Shown here piece by piece: positions 51,690-59,740 of a stretch of DNA of 64,000 bases. A program made the translations under genes and the position numbers. Under the pieces are notes generated by a model. That model was not told where the DNA came from. It searched no databases and worked only from the letters and a program-made list of their open reading frames with translations. Numbering within the stretch: the stretch's first letter is position 1; the number at the start of each line of letters is the position of its first letter. The stretch lies in contig NZ_LMOD01000002.1 of assembly GCF_001423485.1 (NCBI RefSeq), positions 950,520-1,014,519 on the forward strand, in the 5' to 3' direction. Source of the stretch: Microbacterium sp. Leaf320. Lineage in GTDB: Bacteria; Actinomycetota; Actinomycetes; Actinomycetales; Microbacteriaceae.

Positions 51690-53192
51690 ATGACTCGTAC
51701 CATTCCCCATCTCGTAGGCGGAAAGCACCTCACCCCCGAGGGTGGACGCTTCGCCGACGTGTTCGATCCGAGCACGGGATCCGTCCAGGCGCGCGTGCCG
51801 CTCGCCTCCGCCGCGGAGGTCGCAGACGTGATCGCGAACGCCGAGGCCGCGCAGGTCGAGTGGGCGGCGACCAACCCGCAGAAGCGCGCCAGGGTGCTGC
51901 TGCGGTTCCTCGATCTGGTGCAGCGTGAGATGGAGTCTCTCGCCGAGCTCCTCGCGAGTGAGCACGGCAAGACGGTCGACGACGCGAAGGGCGACATCCA
52001 GCGAGGCCTCGAGGTCATCGAGTTCTCAGCCGGGGCACCGCACCTGCTGAAAGGCGAGTACTCGACGGGCGCCGGCGCGGGCATCGACGTCTACTCGATG
52101 CGGCAGCCGCTGGGAGTCGTGGCCGCGATCACCCCGTTCAACTTCCCGGCGATGATCCCGCTCTGGAAGGCGGGCCCTGCTCTCGCGGCGGGCAACGCCG
52201 TGGTGCTCAAGCCCAGTGAGCGCGACCCCTCCGTCCCCGTGCGCATCGCCGAGCTGTTCCTCGAGGCGGGCCTCCCCGCCGGCGTCCTCAATGTCGTGCA
52301 CGGAGACAAGGAGGCGGTCGATGCGCTGCTGACGGACGACCGCATCAGGGCCGTCGGCTTCGTCGGCTCGACCCCGATCGCCGAGTACATCTACTCGACG
52401 GCGGCCGCCCACGGCAAGCGGGCGCAGTGCTTCGGCGGTGCCAAGAATCACATGATCGTGATGCCCGACACCGACCTCGACCAGGCCGTCGATGCGCTCA
52501 TCGGCTCGGGCTACGGCTCGGCGGGGGAGCGCTGCATGGCGATCTCGGTCGCGGTGCCGGTGGGGCAGGAGACGGCGGATGCTCTCGCCGCCAAGCTCAC
52601 CGAGCGCGTGGCGCAGCTGCGCATCGGCCCCTCGCTCGCGGCCGACGTCGACTACGGCCCCCTCGTCACACGTGCGGCAGTCGAGCGGGTCGAGGGATAC
52701 ATCCAGCAGGGAGTCGACGAGGGGGCGACCCTGCTCGCCGACGGCCGAGGCTTCTCGGTGCCGGGGCACGAGCAGGGCTTCTATCTCGGACCGACGCTCT
52801 TCGATCACGTCACGACCGACATGGCGATCTACCGGGAGGAGATCTTCGGCCCGGTGCTCGTGATCGCGCGCGCCGCCGACTACGAGGAGGCGCTGCGCAT
52901 GGCATCCGAGCACGAGTACGGCAACGGCGTCGCGATCTTCACCCGCGACGGCGACGCCGCCCGCGACTTCGCCGCCCGGGTCGAGGTCGGCATGGTCGGA
53001 GTGAACGTTCCGATCCCCGTGCCGATCGCGTACTACACGTTCGGCGGCTGGAAGCGCAGCGGGTTCGGCGACCTCAACCAGCACGGCGCAGACGCCTTCC
53101 GCTTCTACACGAAGACGAAGACCGTCACGAGCCGCTGGCCCGCTGCAGGGATCCGCGACGGCGCGAGCTTCGTGATCCCCACCATGCACTGA
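51690..53192 (+). CDS. mmsA: Methylmalonate-semialdehyde dehydrogenase (CoA-acylating)
   Basis: A 500-residue aldehyde dehydrogenase of the CoA-acylating type. TPFNFPAMIPLWKAGPALAAGNAVVLKPSE shows the NAD fold, SAGERCMAISVAVPVG the catalytic Cys, and NVPIPVPIAYYTFGGWKRSGFGD the MMSDH-specific C-terminal motif. It converts methylmalonate semialdehyde to propionyl-CoA at the end of valine (and possibly myo-inositol) breakdown. With the acyl-CoA dehydrogenase, mmsB and enoyl-CoA hydratase downstream, valine catabolism is the best reading. The propionyl-CoA produced can enter the prpDBC cycle at the left end of this window. Confidence 0.95.
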   Translation: MTRTIPHLVGGKHLTPEGGRFADVFDPSTGSVQARVPLASAAEVADVIANAEAAQVEWAATNPQKRARVLLRFLDLVQREMESLAELLASEHGKTVDDAKGDIQRGLEVIEFSAGAPHLLKGEYSTGAGAGIDVYSMRQPLGVVAAITPFNFPAMIPLWKAGPALAAGNAVVLKPSERDPSVPVRIAELFLEAGLPAGVLNVVHGDKEAVDALLTDDRIRAVGFVGSTPIAEYIYSTAAAHGKRAQCFGGAKNHMIVMPDTDLDQAVDALIGSGYGSAGERCMAISVAVPVGQETADALAAKLTERVAQLRIGPSLAADVDYGPLVTRAAVERVEGYIQQGVDEGATLLADGRGFSVPGHEQGFYLGPTLFDHVTTDMAIYREEIFGPVLVIARAADYEEALRMASEHEYGNGVAIFTRDGDAARDFAARVEVGMVGVNVPIPVPIAYYTFGGWKRSGFGDLNQHGADAFRFYTKTKTVTSRWPAAGIRDGASFVIPTMH

Positions 53193-53202
53193 CCTTCCCC
53201 CC

Positions 53203-53240
53203 GGTCGTTGAGCGAGGAGCGCAGCGACGAGACGAAACGC
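53203..53240. repeat. Family-1 palindromic repeat, single arm
   Basis: One arm GGTCGTTGAGCGAG continues to GAGACGAAACGC in the gap between mmsA and the acyl-CoA dehydrogenase gene. Confidence 0.85.
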
Positions 53241-53260
53241 ACCACTGCGAAGGAACCACG

Positions 53261-54466
53261 ATGACCATGACCACTGTCACCACCACCGCCGAAGAGCGCG
53301 AGGCCATCCTCGACGCCGTCCGCGAGTTCGCCGACACCGAACTCGCTCCGTTCGCCGCCGAGCGCGACGAGAAGCACATCTTCCCTCGGGAGTCGCTGGG
53401 CAAGGCCGGGGAACTGGGCCTCGGCGGCATCTACGTGCGCGAGGAGTTCGGTGGCACGGGCCTCAGCCGCTCTGACACGGTCGCGATCTTCGAAGAGCTC
53501 GCCAAGGGCGACCCGGCGGTCGCCGCGTACATCTCGATCCACAACATGGTCGTCTGGATGATCGACACCTATGGAGACGACGCGCAGCGCGGCGAATGGC
53601 TGCCGAAACTCACCGCGATGCAGGAGTTCGGCGGCTACTGCCTCACTGAACCGGGCGTCGGATCGGATGCCGCGAACGTCGCCACGAGTGCGGTGCGCGA
53701 CGGAGACGACTACCTGCTCACGGGGGTGAAGCAGTTCATCTCGGGAGCGGGTGAAGCCGCGGTCTACGTGGTGATGGCGCGCACCGGCGAGCCGGGGGCC
53801 CGCGGCATCAGTGCCTTCCTGGTTCCCGGAGACGCCGAGGGCCTCAGCTTCGGCGCCCCCGAGAAGAAGATGGGCTGGCACGCCCAGCCCACCCGTCAGG
53901 TGATCCTCGACGGCGTCCGCGTCCCGGCATCCGGCATGCTCGGCGACGAGGGTCGCGGTTTCGCGATCGCGATGTCGGCGCTCAACGGCGGTCGCCTCAA
54001 CATCGCCGCCTGCTCGCTCGGCGGCGCCCAGTGGGCACTCGACCGCGCCGTGCAGTACGTGCACGAGCGCGTGGCGTTCGGCGAGCCGCTGGCCGAGAAG
54101 CAGTCGATCCTCTTCGCGATCGCCGACATGCGCACCGACCTGCAGGCCGCGCGGCTCATGGTCCGCGACGGGGCGCTCGCGGTCGACGAGCACGCTCCCG
54201 ATGCCACGATGCGCTGCGCCATGGCCAAGCGCTTCGCGACGGATGCCGGCTTCGACGTCGCCAACCGCGCGCTGCAGCTGCACGGCGGCTACGGATATCT
54301 GCAGGACTACGGCATCGAGCGGGTCGTCCGCGACCTTCGGGTGCACCAGATCCTCGAGGGCACCAACGAGATCATGCGCCTGATCGTCGGTCGGGAGATG
54401 CTGCGACCGGCAGGATCCGCATCTCTCCAGCGGAGCGGCGGAGACCGGATGCGGAGCGCATCATGA
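53261..54466 (+). CDS. Acyl-CoA dehydrogenase, probable isobutyryl-CoA dehydrogenase
   Basis: A 401-residue FAD enzyme. FGGYCLTEPGVGSDAANVAT and the strand KQFISGAGEAAVYVVMART bind FAD/CoA, and the C-terminal HGGYGYLQDYGIERVVRDLRVHQILEGTNEIMR contains the catalytic Glu region of short/branched-chain dehydrogenases. In the valine pathway it oxidises isobutyryl-CoA to methacrylyl-CoA and passes electrons to ETF, whose genes lie 3.5 kb downstream. GAAGGAA supports the start at 53261. The stop overlaps mmsB by 4 bp. Confidence 0.92.
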   Translation: MTMTTVTTTAEEREAILDAVREFADTELAPFAAERDEKHIFPRESLGKAGELGLGGIYVREEFGGTGLSRSDTVAIFEELAKGDPAVAAYISIHNMVVWMIDTYGDDAQRGEWLPKLTAMQEFGGYCLTEPGVGSDAANVATSAVRDGDDYLLTGVKQFISGAGEAAVYVVMARTGEPGARGISAFLVPGDAEGLSFGAPEKKMGWHAQPTRQVILDGVRVPASGMLGDEGRGFAIAMSALNGGRLNIAACSLGGAQWALDRAVQYVHERVAFGEPLAEKQSILFAIADMRTDLQAARLMVRDGALAVDEHAPDATMRCAMAKRFATDAGFDVANRALQLHGGYGYLQDYGIERVVRDLRVHQILEGTNEIMRLIVGREMLRPAGSASLQRSGGDRMRSAS

Positions 54467-55371
54467 CCGAGGCATCGAAGGCCCGCATCGCGTTCCTCGG
54501 CCTCGGACACATGGGGCTGCCGATGGCGAAGAACCTGGTCGCGGCCGGCCACGAGGTGCACGGGTTCGATCTGGTGCCCGCAGCGATCGAGGCGGCGCTG
54601 GCCGTCGGCATCCCGATCGCAGCGAGCGGGGCGGATGCCGTCGCCGACGCCGACGTCGTCATCACGATGTTCCCCGCGGGCAGGCACGTGATCGACGCGT
54701 ACCGCACCGAGCTGCTCGCCGCTGCCCGCCCGAACACCCTGTTCATCGAGTCGTCGACGATCGCGGTCGACGAGGCCCGCGCGGCCCACGCCCTCGCCCT
54801 CGCCGCGGGCCACCGCAACATCGACGCTCCGGTCTCGGGCGGGGTCGTCGGCGCCGAGAACGGCACGCTCGCCTTCATGGTCGGCGGTTCCGACCAGGAC
54901 TTCGCCGCAGCTCTCCCCGTGCTCGAGATCATGGGAAAGCGCATCGTGCACTGCGGCGGTCCGGGGCTCGGCCAGGCGGCGAAGGTCTGCAACAACATGG
55001 TGCTGGCCGTCTCGCAGATCGCCGTCGCCGAGGCGTTCGTGCTCGGAGAGCGGCTCGGACTCGAGCATCAGGCGCTGTTCGACGTCGTGTCGCAGGCATC
55101 CGGTCAGTGCTGGTCGATCACGACGAACTGCCCGGTGCCTGGACCGGTGCCGACGAGTCCCGCGAACCGCGACTACCAGCCGGGCTTCGCCGGTGCCCTG
55201 ATGGCCAAGGACCTCGGTCTCGCGCTGCAGGCGATCGAGCAGACGTCGACAGACGCGCAGATGGGGCGCCTCGCGCAGCAGCTCTACGCCGCGTTCGCCG
55301 CGGGTGAGGGCGCGGCGCGGGACTTCTCGGGCATCATCACCGACATCCGCGATGCACCCTCCGGTCGTTGA
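54463..55371 (+). CDS. mmsB: 3-hydroxyisobutyrate dehydrogenase
   Basis: A 302-residue beta-hydroxyacid dehydrogenase. The NAD motif is FLGLGHMGLPMAKNL, substrate binding DAPVSGGVVGAENGTLAFMVGG, and the catalytic Lys is Lys174 in GLGQAAKVCNNM. It oxidises 3-hydroxyisobutyrate to methylmalonate semialdehyde, the substrate of MmsA. The last three residues before the stop (SGR) and the stop codon itself come from a family-1 repeat (GGTCGTTGAG), so the C-terminus may have been altered by the element. Confidence 0.95.
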   Translation: MTEASKARIAFLGLGHMGLPMAKNLVAAGHEVHGFDLVPAAIEAALAVGIPIAASGADAVADADVVITMFPAGRHVIDAYRTELLAAARPNTLFIESSTIAVDEARAAHALALAAGHRNIDAPVSGGVVGAENGTLAFMVGGSDQDFAAALPVLEIMGKRIVHCGGPGLGQAAKVCNNMVLAVSQIAVAEAFVLGERLGLEHQALFDVVSQASGQCWSITTNCPVPGPVPTSPANRDYQPGFAGALMAKDLGLALQAIEQTSTDAQMGRLAQQLYAAFAAGEGAARDFSGIITDIRDAPSGR

Positions 55372-55464
55372 GCGAGGCCGCGGAGCGCCCGAGGCGAAAC
55401 GCGATCGGCGCGCGGGCTCCTCGGTCGTTGAGCGAGCACGGCGAAGCCGAGCGAGACGAAACGC
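55363..55464. repeat. Family-1 palindromic repeats, two tandem direct arms
   Basis: Copies at 55363-55402 and 55423-55464 each begin GGTCGTTGAGCGAG and end GAAACGC, in the same orientation. The first supplies the mmsB stop codon (TGA 55369-55371). They occupy most of the gap before the enoyl-CoA hydratase gene. Confidence 0.88.
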
Positions 55465-55514
55465 GGCGACCACCCGCGACATACTGAGATGACCACGACG
55501 GAGAGGGTTTCACG

Positions 55515-56291
55515 ATGACCGAGTACGAGACGATCCTGGTCGAGCAGCGCGGACGAGTCGGGTGGATCACCCTCGATCGACCCGAGGCGTTGAACGCCCT
55601 GAACAGTCGGCTCGCCGAAGAGGTCACCGCCGCGGCCGTGGCGTTCGACCTCGACGACGGCGTCGGCGCGATCGTCGTCACCGGATCCGAGAAGGCGTTC
55701 GCCGCCGGTGCCGACATCAAGGAGATGGAGGGCATGTCGGCGGCCGAGATGCTCGAGACCGATCACTTCGGCGTCTGGCACGAGTTCGCGGCTGTGCGCA
55801 CACCTGTGATCGCTGCGGTCTCGGGCTTCGCACTCGGGGGAGGATGCGAGCTCGCGATGATGTGCGACATAATTCTCGCCGCCGACACCGCGAAGTTCGG
55901 GCAGCCGGAGATCAACCTCGGCGTCATCCCCGGCATGGGCGGAACGCAGCGCCTGATCCGTGCGGTCGGCTATTACAAGGCCGCAGAGCTCGTGCTGACC
56001 GGCCGGTTCATGGGCGCCGAGGAGGCGGAGCGCTCAGGACTCGTGTCGCGCGTCGTTCCGGCATCCGATCTTCTGGCCGAGGCGTCGACCCTGGCCGAGA
56101 CGATCGCCTCGAAGTCGCTGCCGTCGGTGTTCGCTGCCAAGGCCGCGCTCGACGCCGCGATGGAGACGACACTCGCCGACGGCCTTGCCCACGAGAAGAA
56201 GGCGTTCGCCGCCCTCTTCGACACCGAAGACCAGAAGGAAGGCATGTCGGCCTTCCGGGAGAAGCGTGCGCCCGACTTCCAGAACCGCTGA
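55515..56291 (+). CDS. Enoyl-CoA hydratase/isomerase family protein
   Basis: A 258-residue crotonase-fold enzyme. [12 protein letters not shown] forms the oxyanion hole, [12 protein letters not shown] carries one catalytic acid region and [20 protein letters not shown] the second catalytic Glu. In the valine pathway it would hydrate methacrylyl-CoA to 3-hydroxyisobutyryl-CoA; no 3-hydroxyisobutyryl-CoA hydrolase gene is in the cluster, so that step must be encoded elsewhere. It is last in the operon and is followed by a stem-loop. Confidence 0.92.
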   Translation: MTEYETILVEQRGRVGWITLDRPEALNALNSRLAEEVTAAAVAFDLDDGVGAIVVTGSEKAFAAGADIKEMEGMSAAEMLETDHFGVWHEFAAVRTPVIAAVSGFALGGGCELAMMCDIILAADTAKFGQPEINLGVIPGMGGTQRLIRAVGYYKAAELVLTGRFMGAEEAERSGLVSRVVPASDLLAEASTLAETIASKSLPSVFAAKAALDAAMETTLADGLAHEKKAFAALFDTEDQKEGMSAFREKRAPDFQNR

Positions 56292-56306
56292 GCGCGCCCG
56301 ATCGCT

Positions 56307-56392
56307 GTTCACGATTCAGCACGGACGTCGCAGCACGTGCGCGTCGGTGCCGAACAGGCGCCGAGCGCCTCGATTCTTGCTGAGTTGTGAAC
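56307..56392. repeat. Inverted repeat around a 56-nt loop (family 4)
   Basis: GTTCACGATTCAGCA (56307-56321) pairs at 13 of 15 positions with TGCTGAGTTGTGAAC (56378-56392). The left arm recurs as GTTCGCGATTCAGCAC at 61580-61595 after another gene end. It may act as a terminator between convergent genes. Confidence 0.6.
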
Positions 56393-56409
56393 GGCTCGGG
56401 TCCGAGGCA

Positions 56410-56853
56410 TCAGCCGCGCAGCGCCTCGACGATCTTCTCGACGCGGCGGTCACGGGTCGCGTCCTGCTTGGCCTCGGCGACCGTGCGGGCATGCTCCTTG
56501 CGCACCGAGTACGACAGGCCGTCGAATGCGGCGCGCAGAGCGGGGTCCGCATCGAGGGCCGTCGCGAGCGCGGGCGGGATCTCGACCTCGCGCTCGGCGG
56601 CATCGAGGCGGATGACCGCGTCGACCTCCTGGTCGATCTCGACCCCCAGGTCGGCCCGCACGGCCTTGCTGAAGCCGATCATGTTCTGCCCGCCCATCCG
56701 GGCGAGGCGCAGGCGGGCGGTGCGTCCGTCGATCGTGACGGCGACGGGGAAGGCCTTGCCAGCACCGAACGATGCGACCTGCTCGTCGGTGAGGATGATG
56801 GCGGCGGCGGGACCGCGGCCTTCGAGGGTGGCGTGCAGGCGCAGTTCGCTCAT
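56410..56853 (-). CDS. DUF1905/OmdA (YdeI-like) small protein
   Basis: A 147-residue two-part protein: an N-terminal beta-barrel DUF1905 domain (about residues 1-90, with GKAFPVAVTIDGRTARLRLARMGGQNMIGFSKAVRADLG) and a C-terminal OmdA/YdeI helical segment with SYSVRKEHARTVAEAKQDATRDRRVEKIVEAL. The family is widespread in soil bacteria and its function is not established. It overlaps the SRPBCC gene by 4 bp, yet TACACT lies 6 nt before its own ATG, so it may also be transcribed separately as a leaderless message. Confidence 0.88.
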   Translation of the reverse strand: MSELRLHATLEGRGPAAAIILTDEQVASFGAGKAFPVAVTIDGRTARLRLARMGGQNMIGFSKAVRADLGVEIDQEVDAVIRLDAAEREVEIPPALATALDADPALRAAFDGLSYSVRKEHARTVAEAKQDATRDRRVEKIVEALRG

Positions 56854-57320
56854 GCGGGCAGTGTACGCCCGCGCCCCTCGGCCTCGATCGCCAGTTGGTC
56901 GTTGCGCTCTTCGATCAGTCGCCGCATGTACGCGCCCAGAATGACGCGGTCGACGACGCGTCCGATCGGACCGAACGGCGAGTGGAATCGGATCGTGTCG
57001 CGCATCAGCGTGCCCTGCGGGTGCTCGTCGAACACGTGCTCGTGCCAGAACGAGGCGAAGGGCCCCGAGATCTGCCGGTCGCGGAACCCGCGCGGCGGGT
57101 CGACGTCGTACACGATCGACCGCAGACGGAACGGGATGCCGAAGTGCCGCGCCCGCCAGGTCACGGTCGATCCTTCGGTGAACACACCGCCCGCCGGGGC
57201 CTCGACCATCGTCTCGCCGTATCGCTCCATCGACCGCAGGTGCAGCCCGGGGTCGAGGGCGACGGCGAAGACGCGCTCGGGAGTTGCGGAGATCACACGC
57301 TCGAGCACGAACTCGACCAT
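56850..57320 (-). CDS. SRPBCC-fold (START-like) protein
   Basis: A 156-residue helix-grip protein that begins FVLERVISATPERVFAVALDPGLHLRSM and continues with the strand series GSTVTWRARHFGIPFRLRS and GTLMRDTIRFHSPFGPIGRVVDRVIL, typical of the polyketide cyclase/SRPBCC ligand-binding superfamily. The ligand is unknown. It sits 1 bp after the MarR gene and overlaps the DUF1905 gene, so the three form one unit that the MarR protein may control. Confidence 0.88.
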   Translation of the reverse strand: MVEFVLERVISATPERVFAVALDPGLHLRSMERYGETMVEAPAGGVFTEGSTVTWRARHFGIPFRLRSIVYDVDPPRGFRDRQISGPFASFWHEHVFDEHPQGTLMRDTIRFHSPFGPIGRVVDRVILGAYMRRLIEERNDQLAIEAEGRGRTLPA

Positions 57321-57321
57321 G

Positions 57322-57858
57322 TCAGAGCGCGTCCGGCTGCGGCCGCGGGTCGCTGAAGTCGCCGGCGGCCTTGCGCATCCGCGCGACGATCGCGACGAGC
57401 TCGGCGGCGTCGGCCTTGCTGATCCCGGGGTCGGCGAAGACGTCGTCGTTCAATGCGACGGTGGCGCGATCGACCAGTTCGCGACCGGTCTCGGTGAGCG
57501 CGAGCAGGGCTGCGCGTCCGTCGTGCGGGTGAGGTTCGCGCACGATCAGCCCGTCGCGCACAAGCCGCTCGGCGGTGCTCGTGACGGTCGTCGCGTGCAC
57601 CTGCAGTCGGGCGACGACGCTCGACAGCGGCAGGCGTCCGGATCGGCTGAACGCCAGCAGGCGCAGCATCTCGTAGCGGGCGAAGCTGAGCGCGAAGGGC
57701 TTCAGCGCCGCATCCACTCTCGCGAGCAGCAGCTGCTGCGCCCTCATGACGGAGGTCACGACGGTCATGCCGTCGGCGGCGTCGGTCCACCCGTGCGCGA
57801 GCCACTGCCGCTTCGCCTCGGCGAGCGGATCCACGGGCAGAGGGCGGGGTCGGACCAC
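57322..57858 (-). CDS. MarR-family transcriptional regulator
   Basis: A 178-residue winged-helix regulator with PLSSVVARLQVHATTVTSTAERLVRDGLIVREPHPHDGRAALLALTETGRELV as DNA-binding core. The start is placed at GTG 57858 because TACCGT (57865-57870 on the minus strand) lies exactly 6 nt upstream, the leaderless pattern seen elsewhere here; an ATG at 57876 would lie upstream of that promoter. It heads the MarR-SRPBCC-DUF1905 unit. The ligand is unknown. Confidence 0.88.
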   Translation of the reverse strand: MVRPRPLPVDPLAEAKRQWLAHGWTDAADGMTVVTSVMRAQQLLLARVDAALKPFALSFARYEMLRLLAFSRSGRLPLSSVVARLQVHATTVTSTAERLVRDGLIVREPHPHDGRAALLALTETGRELVDRATVALNDDVFADPGISKADAAELVAIVARMRKAAGDFSDPRPQPDAL

Positions 57859-57988
57859 GGTTCTACGGTAGGGCATCCGCTCGCACGAGCGGGGAGGCGG
57901 TGCGGGACGGCCGCCTGGTTCTCAGTCGCTGCTCGGATGGGACTCAGTATCAACGCGCTAGAATCGACGCAGTCGTGAGGAGCAATCG

Positions 57989-58765
57989 ATGAAGATCTTC
58001 GTCCTGGTCAAAGAGGTGCCGGACACCTATGGCGATCGCAAGCTGGACCTCGAGACCGGACTCGCCGACCGCGGCGCCGGTGATGTGGTTCTCGATGAGA
58101 TCACCGAGCGGGCCCTCGAGGTCGCGCTGAGCCACGCCGACAAGAACGAGGGCACCGAGGTGGTCGCGCTCGCGATGGCACCCGGCGGGTCGACGGCGTC
58201 GGTGCGACGGGCGCTCGCGATCGGTGCGGGTTCCGCCGTGCACATCGCCGACGATCAGCTCGCCGGCGCTGACCTCGGGCTCACTGCCGAGACCCTGGCC
58301 GCGGCCATCCGCCGCGCCGAGCCCGATCTCGTCATCACCGGCAACCTGTCGACCGACGGCTCGGGCGGCGTCATGGCGGCCATGCTCGCCGAGCACCTCG
58401 GCTGGGCCCAGGCGACCGCGCTCACGAGCGTCGAGATCACGCCGGAGGGCGTTTCGGGAACCCGAGGGGCGGATGCGGGAGCGCAGCCGGTCTCGGCATC
58501 CCTTCCCGCCGTCATCTCGATCACGGAGGCGCTGCCGGATGCACGCTTCCCGAACTTCAAGGGCATCATGGCGGCCAAGAAGAAGCCGCTCGAAGTGCTC
58601 ACCCTCGATGACCTCGGTGTCTCGGCCGACCCTGCGGCCGCGCCGCGCACGATCATGACCGCGGTGGCCGAGAAGCCACCGCGTGCGGCGGGCGTGAAGA
58701 TCGTCGATGAGGGCGATGCCGCCGAGAAGCTGGTGGAGTACCTCGTGCAGAACAGGCTGGTGTGA
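57989..58765 (+). CDS. etfB: Electron transfer flavoprotein, beta subunit
   Basis: A 258-residue Etf[14 protein letters not shown] is the typical start, [34 protein letters not shown] follows, and the signature [19 protein letters not shown] near residue 185 marks the family. It binds AMP and forms a dimer with EtfA that takes electrons from acyl-CoA dehydrogenases such as the one at 53261. TAGAAT (57959-57964) is a good -10 and GAGGAG a good ribosome site, so unlike many neighbours it has a leader. EtfA follows 1 bp later. Confidence 0.96.
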   Translation: MKIFVLVKEVPDTYGDRKLDLETGLADRGAGDVVLDEITERALEVALSHADKNEGTEVVALAMAPGGSTASVRRALAIGAGSAVHIADDQLAGADLGLTAETLAAAIRRAEPDLVITGNLSTDGSGGVMAAMLAEHLGWAQATALTSVEITPEGVSGTRGADAGAQPVSASLPAVISITEALPDARFPNFKGIMAAKKKPLEVLTLDDLGVSADPAAAPRTIMTAVAEKPPRAAGVKIVDEGDAAEKLVEYLVQNRLV

Positions 58766-58766
58766 C

Positions 58767-59738
58767 ATGACCTACCCCGAGAACCCGATCCTCGTCCTGG
58801 TCGACCTCGACCCTGCCGGAAACCCCGCCAGCAGCACCGCCGCCCTGATCGGCGCGGCGTCGACCATCGGCGCTCCCGTCGCGCTGGTCGTCGGCGGATC
58901 CGCGGAGGCCGCCGCGAAGGTCGCCGAGGCCGGAGCATCCGTCGTGCTCACGGCCGACGCCGATGCGACGACACTCACGGTGCCGATCGTCGACGCCCTG
59001 CAGGCCGCTTTCGAGCAGGTCCGCCCGGATGCCGTGCTGATCTCGAACTCCATCTCCGGTCGCGACGTCGCCGGCCGTCTCGCGGTGCGCGCGAAGCTCG
59101 CCCTGTCGGTCGACGCCGTCGGCGTCTCGCGCGATGACGAGGGCGTCGTCGCGCATCACTCGGTCTACGGCGGCGCGTACCTCGTCGACTCCGCGCCCAC
59201 CTACGGCGCCGCGGTCATCACGGTGCGTCAGGGAGCCGTCGACGCGCGCGCAGAGGCCGTGGCCTCGCCGACCGTCGAAGCACTGAGCGTCGCGGCATCC
59301 GGTGCCGCGGGCGCGACCGTCGGTGCAGTCGAAGCCGTCGAGGCCACCTCGTCGCGCCCCGAGCTGCGCGGAGCGACCCGGGTCGTCTCGGGCGGACGAG
59401 GTCTCGCCTCCAAAGAGAAGTTCGTGCTCGTCGAGGAGCTGGCGGATGCTCTCGGCGCCGCCGTCGGGGCATCGCGCGCCGCGGTCGACGCGGGCTACAT
59501 CCCGCAGTCCCACCAGGTCGGGCAGACGGGTGTCTCGGTGTCGCCGCAGCTGTACATCGCACTCGGCATCTCGGGGGCGATCCAGCACCGGGCCGGCATG
59601 CAGACCGCGAAGAACATCGTCGCGATCAACAAAGACGGCGAGGCTCCGATCTTCGACGTCGCCGACTTCGGCATCGTGGGAGACCTGTTCACGGTCGTCC
59701 CGCAGGTGATCGCGGCCCTCGAGGCGCGGAAGAAGTAG
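58767..59738 (+). CDS. etfA: Electron transfer flavoprotein, alpha subunit
   Basis: A 323-residue EtfA. The N-terminal domain pairs with EtfB, and the C-terminal FAD domain shows [39 protein letters not shown] and [23 protein letters not shown]. Electrons pass from its FAD normally to an ETF:quinone oxidoreductase; none is encoded here, but a cytochrome-b-like membrane protein starts 2 bp after the etfA stop and could be a partner. Confidence 0.96.
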   Translation: MTYPENPILVLVDLDPAGNPASSTAALIGAASTIGAPVALVVGGSAEAAAKVAEAGASVVLTADADATTLTVPIVDALQAAFEQVRPDAVLISNSISGRDVAGRLAVRAKLALSVDAVGVSRDDEGVVAHHSVYGGAYLVDSAPTYGAAVITVRQGAVDARAEAVASPTVEALSVAASGAAGATVGAVEAVEATSSRPELRGATRVVSGGRGLASKEKFVLVEELADALGAAVGASRAAVDAGYIPQSHQVGQTGVSVSPQLYIALGISGAIQHRAGMQTAKNIVAINKDGEAPIFDVADFGIVGDLFTVVPQVIAALEARKK

Positions 59739-59740
59739 AC

